A DNA stretch of 64,000 nt from Torreya grandis (GCA_037957365.1 JARHVA010004228.1:859501-923500), one strand, 5' to 3'. Shown: positions 36,046 to 48,737, numbered from the stretch's first letter. Translations and numbers: made by a program. Notes: generated by a model from the letters alone, not told the origin.

Positions 36046-37137
36046 AGTTTGGGGAGTACTAATACCTGAATGGACATGACAATAAATAGTAGGTTGAGAG
36101 TCTTTAGATTCCTCCTTAAGAACTTCTGCATCATCTTCATCATCATTGGCACCTTCAATGTAAAATAGCTTCTTTTCAGCATAATGATGGTCTTTTCTCC
36201 ATTTTATATCACAACCATAACACAACCCTTTGGCTCACTTCTCCTCAATTTGTCATTGTGTTAATATGGTGGGTTGTGGAAATGATGGTGCAAAAAAGTT
36301 GTGATCATGACCAGTAGTGAAACTTTTCCTTTTGACCATCTCTTTTTCTTCTATCATGTGTGCCTTGGGGATAGCTTCTACCTCAAATTTTGGGTTAAAA
36401 ATTTGAACCTCAAATTGGATGCTATCTTTGAGGCCAACCAAAAATAGATCAGCGAAATTTTTCTCAGTGATATTTTCCACTCGTAAAGAGAGATTTTGAA
36501 ACTGATGAATATAATCCTTCATAGTTCCTGTTTGCCACAACTTGGCTAATTGGATGAAATAGTTCTTAGAGACATTATTATGATAATGAGATAACAACTC
36601 CTCATTGAAAATAGTATAGGTAATAGGATCACCATTCTTTTTCTTTTGAGCACATAACCAGCAATACCAAATGAATTACTCGGGTTCTAGATACAGGGAC
36701 ATCACTATCACCCTCTGAGAACTAGGGGTTTGATGTAACTCAAATAAATTCTCAATTTATGTAATCCATGTGAGAAGATCATTACCATAAAACTTACACA
36801 TGTCCACTTTTGACAACATCAGTTTCATACCAACATGGGAGTTATTGAAAGGAGGATTTGAATGCAGAAGTGAAGGGTTATTGGGCTGAAACTAAGATAT
36901 AAGGGCAACCAATTTCGTAGTGATATGATATAATTCATTATGAACCCCATTAATCTCTTTATGTATCCTTGAAACATTAGCTTGGACTTCAATAAAGTCA
37001 TCATGCTTCACCAAGTTCTTTATGTCTGCTTGAAGCTAAGAAATCACTAGATCTAAAGTTCCAAAATCCATGTCGTCGGTAGGAGTCTTAGGAGTTTCTT
37101 GCCCCAATTTTCTTCCTCGAGTACCTAGACGTACCAT
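36046..37137 (-). pseudogene. Element A gag
   Basis: Start chosen at the ATG at 37137 (MVRLGTRGRK), the first in frame after the PBS. In-frame stops near 37035, 36890, 36740 and 36670 break it. Capsid block: VDMCKFYGNDLLTWIT, then LAKLWQTGTMKDYIHQFQNL and FADLFLVGLKDSIQFEV. A zinc-knuckle relic, CYGCDIKWRKDHHY, is near 36222-36180: the final Cys is Tyr. Gag and pol appear to be one continuous frame in the ancestor. Confidence 0.85.
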
Positions 37138-37525
37138 ATACCAACCCTAGGAGGGTTTTGACCCCAAAAAGAGTATACCAAGAAATGGTACTATTGCGAT
37201 CACCTTGTCAAGATGAATCTAATGACTACTTTTGTGCACTAGGGTAAAAATTTTGGTACCAAAAAAGTGTACCAATAGAATATACCATTACGATCATCTC
37301 ACTGAGACAAATCCAATGACAGTAATTATGCAAGAGGAAATTTTTTTCCCAGACTTTTTCTTTTTAGTTTTTTTTTTCAAAGAAGCATTTCAAGCAATAC
37401 TGTGATGATGAAAAAAATTAATTTTTCCCAGATTGCAAGTTATGTTTTTTCACTCTCACCACTCCTAGAAGCCATGCCTCACTAGATCCAAAAAAAAATG
37501 TCATAGGAAACTTTCCCAAATTGAA

Positions 37526-37537
37526 GCTTTGATACCA
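37526..37537 (-). promoter_or_regulatory. PBS of element A (initiator tRNA-Met type)
   Basis: Minus-strand TGGTATCAAAGC, two bases from the 5' LTR. Confidence 0.92.
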
Positions 37538-37539
37538 CT

Positions 37540-37875
37540 TATAATGAAATTACTTAGATATTCACATAGAATGATTTTATATTGCATAAAATAAGCAAAT
37601 ATGAGAGATCACACAATGATAATTGACAGCAGAATAGAATATTGGATAATATAGCAAAGCCACTTCAAGGGGACAACCTCCATAATAATGCACTAATAAC
37701 AAAATATTTAACATAATGCATAAAGACTAACCACTACCTCATATATATAGTCTACTTAGCCAAGGTTATTCCATAAGTTGACTTAACTAAGAACATAAAG
37801 AAATGTAACAAGTAAATAAAAGAGGTATGTAAGCCACACGTATCCCTAGACACACCAATGGTTAAGGGCGTAACA
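37540..37875 (-). repeat. 5' LTR of element A
   Basis: 336 bp, TATAATGAAATT...GGGCGTAACA on plus, so the first TG has become TA. ATATATATAG at about 37741-37750 is a TATA box on minus, roughly 130 bp into the LTR. The ORF at 37752-37955 overlaps the LTR and is not a gene. Confidence 0.93.
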
Positions 37876-38387
37876 AAGAAAAATTGATTAATGACATTGT
37901 AGAATGGAGATCCAAAAAGTGGATTTGGGCTATCTTGGTCATGAAATAGTAACAAAATAACTAATTAGTGAAAATAGATACTTAGCATATTAGTTGTTGA
38001 TTTGAGGGGGGGTCAAAATATCTATTCGTGAAACTTGGAGCAATTTTGATAAAGTAATGAACTTGGCTATTGGCTGATAGATGGTAGTGCTTCGTATCTC
38101 TGTCATACTTGCTAGTTTGCTAGAAGAACACCTACAAAAGAGAGTGTTAATGCAAGAATCTCTTGCTATGGATGTGAATGATTGATCTATTTTAGATCTA
38201 GATCCCTTTCACCTTCTCCTCCTCTCTTTTTATAATAAGGAAGGAGAAGGATAATAACAAGTTAACAAGAGATTCAACAAGTAGTTAAAATTTAGCTTTT
38301 GTATGTATTAGCTTGCACATGAATTAAATGAGCTAAATATAAAAAATAAAGATAGAGTTGATTGAATTTTAACTATTCAGGTGATGG

Positions 38388-38446
38388 AAACTTGACCATC
38401 AATGGTAAGAACTAACCATCAATGGTTAGGGTGACCATTGGCAGTC
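38388..38446. repeat. Palindrome cluster 2 in 5' LTR of B
   Basis: Equivalent of 14906-14967, with TTGACCATCAATGGTAAG, TAACCATCAATGGTTAGGG and GACCATTGGCAGTCA. Confidence 0.78.
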
Positions 38447-38625
38447 AAAAGTCAAAGGTCACATTTTGTCAAGGTGGGTTAGTGAGCCAGTGTAGCTAGT
38501 CAGCTAACTAGACTCATGTTTGTATTCAAATGGTTGGGGGATGGTCCTTAGGGGGTCATACAATATTCTAGGGGTGTTTTGACATTTAGAACCATTATGT
38601 GTGTTTTTCTAGTGTCTATAGGTGG

Positions 38626-40157
38626 TATGCTTCCTCTAGAAATAGAGCCCACACCTACTTAGTGTCTAGTGCCTCAATTAGTTCTCATGTGAGTTCCCCA
38701 CCTATTTCTTGACTAGAGACTCTAGAGTAAGAACACCCTCATATCCATGTTGTGGTTCATATGTATTATAACTCAGTGAGATATCCTAGCCTAGATATGC
38801 CTCCCATCCTCCTAGTCCTTCCTTTAGAGTTTCTAATGAGCATTTTGATTTTAACCACTACTTGCGGATAAGAGATCTATGGGATACATATCAAGAGAAT
38901 TAGTGTATATTATTTAACCCTTTTTTGATGGTATGTGACCATCACCATGCATATCTGGGTCATCATGACCATTTCCAAGAGTTTGCCACATCTTGCCATC
39001 ACACTCATGGGGATTGTCGCACTTCCCATGGTCGTTCTCCACCCCACAATAGAGATGATTTCCATCATGAGCATCTTTATCATCAAAAACCTCCCCAGCA
39101 TCATCTTACCCATGGTCATGGTCATGGTGATGCCTATGGACATAGGTATCATCATCACCAACTTGATATCAATTATGCCTATGAGTACCTCCATCAGAAT
39201 CCTCTAAGACCTTGGGTGCATTCTATTCCCCTTCCTATGCCTATCCCTGAACTATATAAGTTCAACAAGATGTGGGAATATAGTCCCATGAAGCATATCA
39301 TGACCTTCATGATGGTGTGTATGGACTGAGAACAAGATGAAAGTATGATGTTGAAGCTCTGTGCTAATTCTTTATGAGATGAAGCTCTTATCTAGTTCTA
39401 GAATCTACCTCTAGATTCTCTCTTTAGTTTCCATCTCCTTTTGGATGACTTCTTCCAATATTTTTATATCTTCAATCCTTTTAACCTTGACATCCAATCA
39501 ATCACTTCCATGGTGTAGGCCATGGGTGAGTCAAACTTTGATTTTTTACATAGATGGCATTTAGTTGTTCATATGTGTAAGACTCAATTCTCAGATGATC
39601 AGCTTTATGATGTGTTCATGTGAGCATTGAGGTAGGAGGTTCACCTTGAGGTCCTTAAGCATGAACATACCTCTTATAATGAAGCTATTAATGAGTGTCT
39701 AAAGATCGAAGTATTTGAGGTGCATGCATGCATGAAAATTTTACCTTCACAAAAGTCATCCTCTTCACATGATCACAACTGTAATGTGACTGATGATGGT
39801 ATCAATGATTCTCCTCTTGAGAAGAAGGAAAAAAAGGATAGTCATGAGGTTAATTATTTATACAAGAAGTTAACTGAAAAAAAATCTTTTGAATCAAGCA
39901 CAACAAAATAATGGATGTTGTTTCCTTATGACCCTGCCAAGTTTTATAACTTCCATGAATTGAGGGGGCATGATGATAACAATTGTGTTGCCCAAAAGTT
40001 TGGTGCACAAGCTTCACCTTCGTCTAAGAATTATCTTGAAAAACCCAATCGTAAGTTGAATGTTTTCAAGGAGCCTCTACCTAACCATGATAAGGAGAAC
40101 AATAAGAGGAGAACAAAGAAATCAAAGGCTAAGGCCCTACATTCCCCTTCTTGATCT
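38626..40157 (+). pseudogene. Element C gag, main part, with His-rich segment
   Basis: Continues in the frame of 13425-13769. At 38928-39180 is a His-rich segment, about 24 His in ~88 residues (e.g. DHHHAYLGHHDHF, THGHGHGDAYGHRYHHH). The capsid part follows: YKFNKMWEYSPMKHIMTFMM, SFHLLLDDFFQYF and QFSDDQLYDVFM. Near 39915-40010, FYNFHELRGHDDNNC is a zinc-knuckle-like block whose first Cys is Tyr. The end is Lys-rich (KENNKRRTKKSKAK) and stops at about 40155. In-frame stops are frequent. The Met-rich ORF on the opposite strand is a shadow of the His codons. Confidence 0.8.
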
Positions 40158-40659
40158 TACACCTCTTCCTAATGCCTCTTCCTAATCTAACCTGAGATGG
40201 AAAGCCAAGTTTGAGAGAAGCAAGGTTGTTTTTGTTATCAACATAGCCTCTAATGGGTATGAATGCTTTATCAGCATGCACTCTCGTTGGGCCACTGACC
40301 CTGTTGGAGAGACTAGTGGTGCTAGACCTCCCATCTAACCCATGGGGGCAAGCAACCCCACAGTTAGATTTGACTTTTAGCATAACATCCCTCTATAGGA
40401 TAGACAATATCCTTACTCCATCATAGAGGATCTACAGGGCCTCTTGGCTAGGATCTCCATTTGGGACCTTCTTCACCTTTGCCTTGAGCAAAGGGGTCTC
40501 ATCTTTGATGAGCTTGGTCTCCTTTGCGAGGATCCACTACATGATGATATCAAAGTTTTATTCAACTCTGATACACACAAGCACCCCCATCCTTTGTCTT
40601 ATCTTTCAACCCAACTTATTTTATAGATTCTTCAGTTCTCACAAAGAGGGCTCATTTCC

Positions 40660-40960
40660 CTCTCTACATCAAGACTTTTATTGATGATTATCACATCAAG
40701 AGGTGCATTATTGATGAAGGAGTTGCATTCAACATCATGCTCCTATGTGTGTTCAACAATATCAAGATTAGTCAAAAGAAGATCTTCAATTCTTGACATA
40801 ACTATGTCAATTTCAATAATGACATAATTATGCCAGTTAGGAATGTGAAGTTCCAGGTCAAGTTTGACCCTAAGATTGTCAGAATCAAGTTCTATGTGTT
40901 AGAACTTGATCTTTCATACAACATGATTCTTGGCCATCCTTTGACCATTTCCATGTAGAC
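40660..40960 (+). pseudogene. Element C aspartic protease
   Basis: The frame reads DYHIKRCIIDEGVAFNIM, where D-E-G occupies the D-S/T-G active-site position, then MPVRNVKFQVKF and LELDLSYNMILGHPLTISM, the conserved G-R/H-P block near the retropepsin C-terminus. Spacing to gag and RT is as expected. At least two stops. Confidence 0.8.
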
Positions 40961-41489
40961 CATCACATTAGCCACATTTTGCATGGTGAAGTCTATGTAT
41001 GAAGGTGAGGTTCACACCTTGGAGGCTGACCCAGATCCTTGGGTGTTTATTGATGTAAAGACAAATCCCTTAGGTGAGGCTTTGGCTATCTCTTCATGGG
41101 GATCTATAGATTCTCATCCAACCCCCATCTCTGAATCTCACTTCCTCAAGGATGAACACTTTGACCTAGCTAATTATTAGTTAGTGTTCATTCCTCTAGA
41201 GTTTTCCACATGTCAACTAACTCCCTCTTCCACTCTACAACACTAGGCCAACCCATCACTTTTTGAAGATCTCTTCCAGGATGCCTCTCTAGATGTTGAG
41301 CTCCTCCTTGTGTCTCACTTTACCCATAAAAGTATAGGCTCTCTATACATCTCCCTTTGAGATCATCCTACTCATTTGGGCTTACTATAACATCATTATC
41401 CCCTTCATCATCTTGTTTTGGATATTTATCTCATAGATGGACCAATCCCGAGCCTTTCTATAGTGAATGTCCTATAAATTAAACCTGAA

Positions 41490-42560
41490 GTGTTAAAAGA
41501 GTCACTTTCTCCTGTGCCAAAGTATTTCAAGGAAATTAATTCTATGGATGTTGAAGGATTCATAGATGTAAACCTTGCCACTTTAACAAGGCCTAAGATC
41601 ATCAAGATCAGTGTTAGCCTTACTCCTAAGGAATGGGATGGTTTGGTTTCTTTCTTATGTGAATTTTTAGATGTATTCACATGGGAATAAATTGATATGA
41701 AGGGTATGGATCCTAACATAGTCATCTATAACCTCATTATGGATAATGGGACCCGACCCATTCATCAAAAGTGATGACCCATGACTCTTAAAGTCTCCCA
41801 GTTGGTCAAAGCAGAGATCAATAAATTCATCTAAGCCAAGCTATTGACTACCCCGAATGGATTTCCAACATTTTCCCCATTATAAAAAATAATGAGGCAA
41901 TTTGGATTTGTATTGACTTTTGGGATCTCAATATGGTCTGCCCAAAGGATAACTTTCCTACTCCTTTGATACACCATATTATTGATTCTACCACTAGTTT
42001 TGAGATCATGTCCCTCATGGATGGTTTTTTTGGGTACAACCAAATCTAGATTACACTTGAAAACTAGCATAAGATGATGTTCACTACCCCATGGGGTACC
42101 TTCTATTATGCCATCATGCCTTTTGGTCTAGAGAATGCTAGGGCCATGTATCAGTGTGCCATGACCCACATTTTTCATGACCTTATCCACAAGAAAGTTG
42201 AGTGTTATGTCAATGATCTCCTTAGTAAATATTGAAAGTGAGATGAGCATGTGTGAGACCTTAGAATCATCTTTAACTATCTCTGAGAGTATCACATCAG
42301 TCTCAACCCTGAGAAGTGCATTTTTGACATTTTAGATAGAAAGATTTTTGGCTTCTTCATATCACAAAGGGGCATTGAAGTGGATCTCAACAAGATCAAG
42401 GTGATCCTAGAGATGCCTCCTCTATGTAACCTCATCTAGATATAGTCCTTAATTATAAGAAGCAAATTTATCATATGTTTCCTTAAGGAGTATGCCCACA
42501 AATCCATACCCCTCACACATGTTTTGCACAAGGACACTATGTTCTTGTGGTCTACTAAAG
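41490..42560 (+). pseudogene. Element C reverse transcriptase
   Basis: The upstream pol segment reads SVSLTPKEWDGLVSFLCEFL and DVFTW. RT blocks: AIWICIDFWDLNMVCPKDNF, IIDSTTSFEIMSLMDGFFGY (catalytic Asp present), PWGTFYYAIMPFGLENA, then the polymerase box CYVNDLL near 42210, in which Y-V-D-D has become Y-V-N-D. Thumb: ISLNPEKCIFDI and FGFFISQRGIEVDLNKIK. Most stops are TAG. The block F-x-D-L-N-x-x-C-P-K-D is of the Tat type. Confidence 0.88.
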
Positions 42561-43040
42561 TCCAAGTGGCTTTTCCAGAATTTAAGTGTCTACTTAATAA
42601 TCCTCCCATCCTGATGGCACCCGTTGAGGGATGTGAGTTCATTATATACACCTCTATCACTGATATATCCATTAGGGGAATGTAATGTCAAAAGGATGAC
42701 ACCTATAGGGAGAGAGATATTTATTACATCTCCCACATGTTGGCTAGCCCTAAAATTAACTATTCTATTATTGAGCATTACTGATTCTCCATCATATTTT
42801 CTATGAAGAAGTTACATCATTACAAGTTGGGCCAAACTACCAATGTGACTGTTTAGTCTGATCTAATTTTTTACTTGCTTGATAAGACACATCTTGCTGG
42901 AAAGATTGTAAAGTGGATCATTATTCTTCAAGAGTTTAACCTCCACATCATTAACTAAAAGTACACCAAGGGCTTGGTTGTAGCTAACCAACTCGTTGAG
43001 TGTCCACTACCAAAACCAAATGTGGAGTTGGTTAATGATG
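42560..43040 (+). pseudogene. Element C RNase H (Ty3 type)
   Basis: Follows RT directly. Blocks: VQVAFPEFKCLLNNPPILMA, GCEFIIYTSITDISIRGM, DIYYISHMLASPKINYSIIE, FSIIFSMKKLHHYKLGQTTN and EFNLHIINQ-like followed by KYTKGLVVANQLVECPLP. The first catalytic Asp position (usually L-Y-x-x-x-S/T-D-x-S) is altered. A single frame spans most of it, with stops at conserved Gln or Trp positions. Confidence 0.85.
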
Positions 43041-43239
43041 TCTTTCTAGATGAGATGGTTTACTCAATTGATTATGTTGAGGTCTCCAAGTGTGATTGGT
43101 ATCAAGACATTGTTTGTTACCTTGCAAACTAATCTTATCCTGACACCACATCATCAAACTAACACTATCATATCTGTAAGCTCATTGGCTGGTATGTTAT
43201 CATTGGTAGTGTATTTTTCAGGAGGGGTCTTAATAGTGT

Positions 43240-44346
43240 GTTGATGTAGTGCCTTGACCTTGAGGATATCCCTCTCATGCTTGAGGAGTCCCACAAGATC
43301 ATTTATAGTGGCCACCTAGGAGAGCAAGCCACCACTCATTGTATTATCAGGATGGGATACTACTAGCTTACTCTTGTTAAGGATGCAATCCAATACGGCA
43401 AGAAGTGTAAAATGTGTCAAGTCATATGGGATTTTATCAATGCCATGGTTGACCTATTACACTCTAGTTTGGTCACTTGTCCTTTATTAGTTTGGGCTCT
43501 TGACTTCATCAACAAGTTCAAACCTACCTTTTTTAATGGACATCATTAGTTCATCACTGCCACTGAATATTTTACGAAGTGGGTTGAGGCCATGCCTCTT
43601 AGTGGTATGTGTGGGAAGACCATCACTAAATTCATACTAAATCAACTTATTTATAGGTTTGGGGTTCCCACTATGATCATGGTTGATAATGGCTTGGGCT
43701 TCCAAAGCCCTGAGATGCATGAGATCACTGAATGTTTTGGGTTCAAGCTCCATTTTTCCTCTACCCATTACCCTTAGGGAAATGGGCAAGCGGAGTCTTC
43801 AAATAAAATTTTGAAGAATATGCTTCTCCATACCATTGCCTAGTCTAGGAGAGATTGGTATCTCATGCTCTATCCTACCCTTTGGGCCTATCATACTAGC
43901 TTTTGAATGGCCACGGGGCAACTCCATACTCTCTTGTGTATGGGTTTGAGGTTATTCTTACCTTAGAGGTCTTAATCTCATCACTATGGGTTAAGACATT
44001 TGGTTTTATTTTTGATGAGGAAGAACATGCCACTCACCTCATAAAACTTGAGAAATTAGATGTGTGATGCTTGATTTCTCTTGAGTACAACCATGATTAC
44101 CAGCACTATCAATGCCACCAATTTAAGAAGTTGGTGCACCTTCATCAGTTCAAAGTGGATGATATAGTCATTTTTGATAAGGAGCACCATAAAAAGGCCA
44201 AAATCATGTGCAAGTGGTTTGTCCCTTTTGTCATCACCACCTATTTAGAAAATAGGGCTTTCCATCTTTCAACTCTAGAGGTTGCTCAAGCCTTTTCAAT
44301 ATTTGGCCAACATGGGAATACTTCCAGGTGTGTGGGGCACTTATAG
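43240..44346 (+). pseudogene. Element C integrase
   Basis: The HHCC finger spans about 43290-43420 (EESHKIIYSGHLGEQATTHC ... KKCKMCQ). The catalytic triad is complete: Asp in WALDFINKFKP (43502-43504), Asp in MVDNGLGF (43685-43687) and Glu in GNGQAESSNK (43793-43795). Asp-to-Glu spacing is exactly 35 residues. The C-terminal domain (KVDDIVIFDKEHHKKAK ... CKWFVPFVITTYLENRAFHL, 44150-44280) is GPY/F-like. Two TAG or TAA stops interrupt the core (GHH, stop, FITATEYFTKWVEAM; and one just before GNGQAESS) and a frameshift lies near 43900. Tat-type. Confidence 0.9.
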
Positions 44347-47300
44347 TGGAAGGAAACCTCTAGATTTTAAGGGCTAGCTCTGTAGATATGACTTGATGTG
44401 CTTATGCTACTAAAACTACCTATTATGGGTGAAAAGGGAGAGAAAGATACATAAAGCAAAAATAAATTAGGAGGTGATACACCAAGAGTTTCTTCCATTC
44501 ATACACTTGGAATTTACATAATGAACTAAGACAACCAAACTAGCCTCAACATCATTAATGGATCTCCCTAGCATTAGTGTTTCCCATAAAGGCAAATAAC
44601 AACTCAACAAATGAAGGCAAGTGAAGGGAAGGTCGGATATGACACTACCAAACTCATACACACTTCAAGATTCTATTGAAACAACATACACTTCATGAAC
44701 CCTGTTAGAAGAGTAGTCATTTGCAGCAACACATTTAAGGATTGCATGAAAACAAGATGAACTCAATCTATACTTGAGATTCAAGATGAACCACTTCAAA
44801 ACATAGTGAAAATGGGCTTAGAGTATAACAATATTGCTTCTCATTATCTTAAGTACAAATCAAGGTATAATTTTGGTAGTGATTCACCATACCAAGAGTT
44901 AGAATCCCCTACAATAGCCATAATGACTTGCATTTATAGAACTTGTAAGATGAGAAAGAAAGGAGAAGATGTAGAGGCACAAGGACAAGTGTACAAAGGT
45001 GAAAATCAGTTACAAGGCATGTGGATGAAGTGTAAGAAGAGTCATTAAATTGAAATGTACTTGATCACATCCCAAATTAGCCTCTACTCCAAGTGTGGTA
45101 TAGCAAATCTTCCCCATCATTCTCTCTTGTGAACTACCTTCATCATAGGCCATTCTTGAGCATTCCAAATCAAGTGATGGACAAATGTCTCATGTGTGAT
45201 GATGAGAGGGAGTTACAAAGATGATTCCACCTGCATTACAAGTTTTATTTATCATGACATTCTCTTACACAAGCTCATCATCACTTTGAAACCATGATCA
45301 CTCTCCAATAGGCTTATTTTGACACTTGGCACTAGCATATGTGTATCTTCCCTAATTGATCCATACCAGGGGTCTTGTGGTATGTGTTAGGACACCTCAT
45401 ATTCTTGGCTTCATTAGAAACATCATAAAAGGCCACCAAACTTAAGTTTCCACTTTGTCCACTATGTCATTCTAGATGCCAGCTTAGATAGGATGAATAG
45501 AGAGAGCTAATAAAGTCATTTATGAGATTTATAAGGTCTAAAAATGGCATGGATTTTTGGCTCAAGTCCCAAGCTACCTCCCAAAGTGATTGACATCTCA
45601 TGGTCATCTTTAGGACCTACAAAACACAAAAAAAATATCAAGAAAACCTATTTCATATATCACCTATATAGATTTTGTACAATATAATTCCATTGATTTG
45701 ATCCTCATAGAGTTGGAAACAACTTATCTTCAGCACTCATGGTCAAATTCATTCATTTAGATTCACTTTGGCCTCAATTTTACCATCAGGTCCTAAAATA
45801 GGGTTTATACTGATGGAATCCATATTTTTGATGTAGGAGTCTATAGCTGGACTGATGGAGTTCATATCTTTTGTTATGGCTTAAATATCTATAAAATACC
45901 CTTGCAAGCATGAACTAGTCAAGTGAAAATCATGGATAAGGTCAAAAATGCACATGACCCTCAATTTAGCTTCTAGGCTTAAAGGTTTCCTTCACACATG
46001 GTTGTAACCATTCTTGGTTAGATCATCATGTTTGATTCCAAAGATTCTAACAAGAGTTTTTATCTTGTGTTAGGTCCCCTCCAACTTATATATACTTTGT
46101 CTGGTCATTTGCTTGCTTTTTGGTCCATCATTTCAACATTTTTCCCAAAAATGTCATCTCCATGTAAGGTAAAACTTCCCCTATTCTAAGACAAAATAGA
46201 GAGGGTCTGCACCATTATTTTATCAAATATGATTATTGGAGAGTGTTTCATAGGTCCTTTTGATAATGTGTACCAATTTTTATCTTTCATATCCAAGGAT
46301 AGACCCTCCAACCCTTCAAATTTGCTAGGCAGACTTTTGAGTAGGCAGCCTATCAAGGTGGACAGGGGATGGAACTATGTTTGGAGGTTTTAGGGATTGA
46401 ATTGAACTTGTTCATGTCATGTATGGACCATCCATTCCCCCCATGATGTTTTGAAACCATGATATAGTCATTTCCCCCTCAAACACCTTCTTTATGTTCT
46501 TGGAAGCAAAGATCAGGTCCTTGACTGCCAAGATATACCTTATGACTGTGTTTCAACTATTTAGGTGTTGCCTGTAGGTGTATTATTCGCAAGGATTAAG
46601 CCTTGAAGGTGAAAATAAAAAACTTCAATATAGGTATAGTATCCTACAAATATCCAATTCACCCTAGACCTCCAATTTAGTTTCTACTAGCCCAATTGAG
46701 ATAGATATTTACTAAGGCCTGCTATAGATGAGTGTTCCTAGGCCTGTATGGATAGGGAAGGACTATTTTGGGGTCAAAACATAAAACCTTACATTTTCTT
46801 AGTCACCTTAGCTTAGGATTTCTATTTGGACTATTTGATATTATTTGAAATTGATGGCATAGTTTATAACCTCACATATGAGGTGAAAAATCAACTTTCC
46901 ACTAACACCACTATAGAATTCACTATCAACACTCAGTAGTTTTTTGACAACTTTGAGGGTTTTCAAACTCCATCTCCACTCCTTTTGACCTCAAAATTGG
47001 CATAATTATTTTATGTGGATAGGGATACTAAGTTGTCCAAATTTTAATCTTGGATCACCTTGCAAGTGAATTTGGTGAGGTCCTCAAAAACCTTCAAGGC
47101 CTCTATTTGCAATTTTAAGGGACTGAGAACCCACTATGGCCCGATCATTCTTTGCAGTGAAAACCTTACCTTGGCATAGCATCTAAACCTTCATAACATG
47201 AAATATAAGACCCTTTGGATATTTTGGATCTTCAAACATAAAATCCATCATATGTTTTCAACATTCCCACCTCTGTACAAGTTCTTGAACTCCCGTAGAA

Positions 47301-48240
47301 TTTGACGGTGAGCACACTTTGCTAATAAGGCAATAAACAAGGAAAATTGGACAAATTAGCTTGAATAATGGTAACTTGATTTGATCTCACAATAACATTT
47401 AATGGAATCACATCTCAAACATGTACCCAAGCACATTGAAACCTCCCATGGAGCTCTCTTTCATGTTTTAAAACTCAGGTTACCCATATATGGCTACCAA
47501 CTTAGAAAACAAACACAATTTTAAAATCCTCATTCAAGGGAGTTGAAAGAGAAGTGTTGCATGACTGAAAAACCATAGAGAGGACCTTATTCCCTCTTTA
47601 AAACACTCTATCAAACTCACACATCTCCATGGATTCCTAAAAATAAGAAACAGATACAAACCCATACCCCTCTTGAATGTAACTCAATAAAAAGTTGTTT
47701 GGAGTGAAAGTGATTGCTCATGAAGGAGGAGCCACCAATATTAAATTTATTTTTATGAAATTGAATTTCCTTCAGATTACAATCCACCCCCACAAGCATT
47801 CTTCCTGACTCCACTTGTACGACCCATAGTGAGTGCTTGAGCATGGCTTTCCTTAGCTTGCCAAGTGAAAATGAAGGAAAAGAAGTTAGGAATGAAATTT
47901 TTTATGAAATATTTGCAATCCAAATGTGTAAATGACCTATTTTTAGGTGAAGAGTCACACCACCACATTTTTAGCTGCAAGTGAACTCATAGAGTTCATA
48001 CAAGAGCTCAAAAGGGCCTAAAAATAAGGAAAACTATCATTTCTTGATCATAACTGATTATATAATGATCATATGATGGATCCTAAAATTATCTAACCTC
48101 TCCCACATTGAAACACAACTTGGTGAATAATTTATTGCTTGTAAAAATATGTACATTTCATTAATTGAGCTAAAAATGTAGCCAAATGACCCTTTTTGAA
48201 TATGAAACAAAGTGAAAGATAAATTAATGACTTGGAAACA
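44347..48240. other. Long 3' region of element C, left part
   Basis: About 3.9 kb after the integrase with no domain I can name on either strand. A minus-strand stretch between about 47980 and 46950 reads as broken coding-like protein (e.g. YREFKNLYRGGNVENIW-like in one frame). This is the position and orientation where Tat elements may carry an antisense extra ORF, but I could not match it to any family. Confidence 0.4.
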
Positions 48241-48293
48241 TATTAAAACATGTTAAAGTCCATCTTATAAAATTTTAAACACAATTTTATCCT

Positions 48294-48328
48294 TTGACCA
48301 AGGTTGACCAATTTTGACTTTGGTTGAC
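48294..48328 (+). promoter_or_regulatory. Four W-box cores at exact 10-bp spacing
   Basis: TTGAC starts at 48294, 48304, 48314 and 48324, followed by C, C, T and T. TTGAC[C/T] is the core bound by WRKY transcription factors. The 10-bp period puts all four on the same helix face. It lies in the 3' region of C. Whether it acts is unknown. Confidence 0.6.
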
Positions 48329-48737
48329 TAGGCCATTTCAAGAGGATGAGCTTAGACAAGGACTAGGGGAAGGATAAGTAAGATGTTTAGATCATTATAA
48401 GACCCCATAGGACATGAAACCTTCTTAAAAATTTCAAAATAGTATGGGTTGACCCAACTTTTACTTAGGATCAATTTTGGTAAAAAACATCCACACAACA
48501 AAATAGAGTATATGGCTCTACCCCAGTCAATAGATGTGGTACCTACTCCATCAGTGGCGTGCTTGCCACATCAGGGAAAAGGTCCATCAATAAGAGGTCC
48601 ACTTGGGGACTAGTCTAGCTAGGCTAGTCTCCTGCATAAACACATAAAACACATATATTAGTCACATATTTTCTCTTGCTAAGGATAAGTATAAAGATAA
48701 AGTAGTATCTAGTAAATACACTTATCTTACCTGGTAT

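Larger units (their letters stand above)
32369..37875 (-). mobile_element. Element A: small chromodomain Ty3 retrotransposon (Reina-like)
   Basis: 5507 bp with LTRs of ~340 bp at 32369-32715 (3') and 37540-37875 (5'), flanked by AAGAG (32364-32368) and AAGAA (37876-37880). The single gag-pol frame on minus ends with a chromodomain, so it is a chromovirus. Short LTRs, small size and an initiator-tRNA-Met PBS suggest the Reina lineage, which is an inference. The empty site can be read in the other LTR of B near 14390. Confidence 0.93.
13770..38620 (-). mobile_element. Element B: giant Ogre/Tat-type Ty3 retrotransposon, inserted in C gag
   Basis: LTRs of about 1.37 kb lie at 13770-15134 (3' LTR) and 31736-38620 (5' LTR, split by element A). 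The ~16.6-kb interior reads, right to left, gag, protease, RT, RNase H, second RNase H and integrase, with an antisense plant-mobile-domain ORF between integrase and the 3' LTR. This large plan is known from the Ogre/Tat group. The candidate TSD is AGCGG (13765-13769) and GGTGG (38621-38625), two transitions apart. Taking it as the TSD keeps the frame of C's gag continuous across the insertion. Element E is inserted between protease and RT. Every frame is broken. Confidence 0.88.
31736..38620 (-). repeat. 5' LTR of element B, split by element A
   Basis: Matches 13770-15134 in two blocks, 31736-32363 and 37881-38620. Between them lie element A and its TSD copies. Without the insert the LTR is about 1.37 kb. 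TATAAAA on minus at 38227-38234 corresponds to the TATA-like box of the other LTR. Confidence 0.9.

Noticed and set aside
38910..39194. Met/Ile-rich ORF on minus and a second plus ORF in another frame
   Set aside because: Shadows of the His codons of the gag frame on the plus strand.
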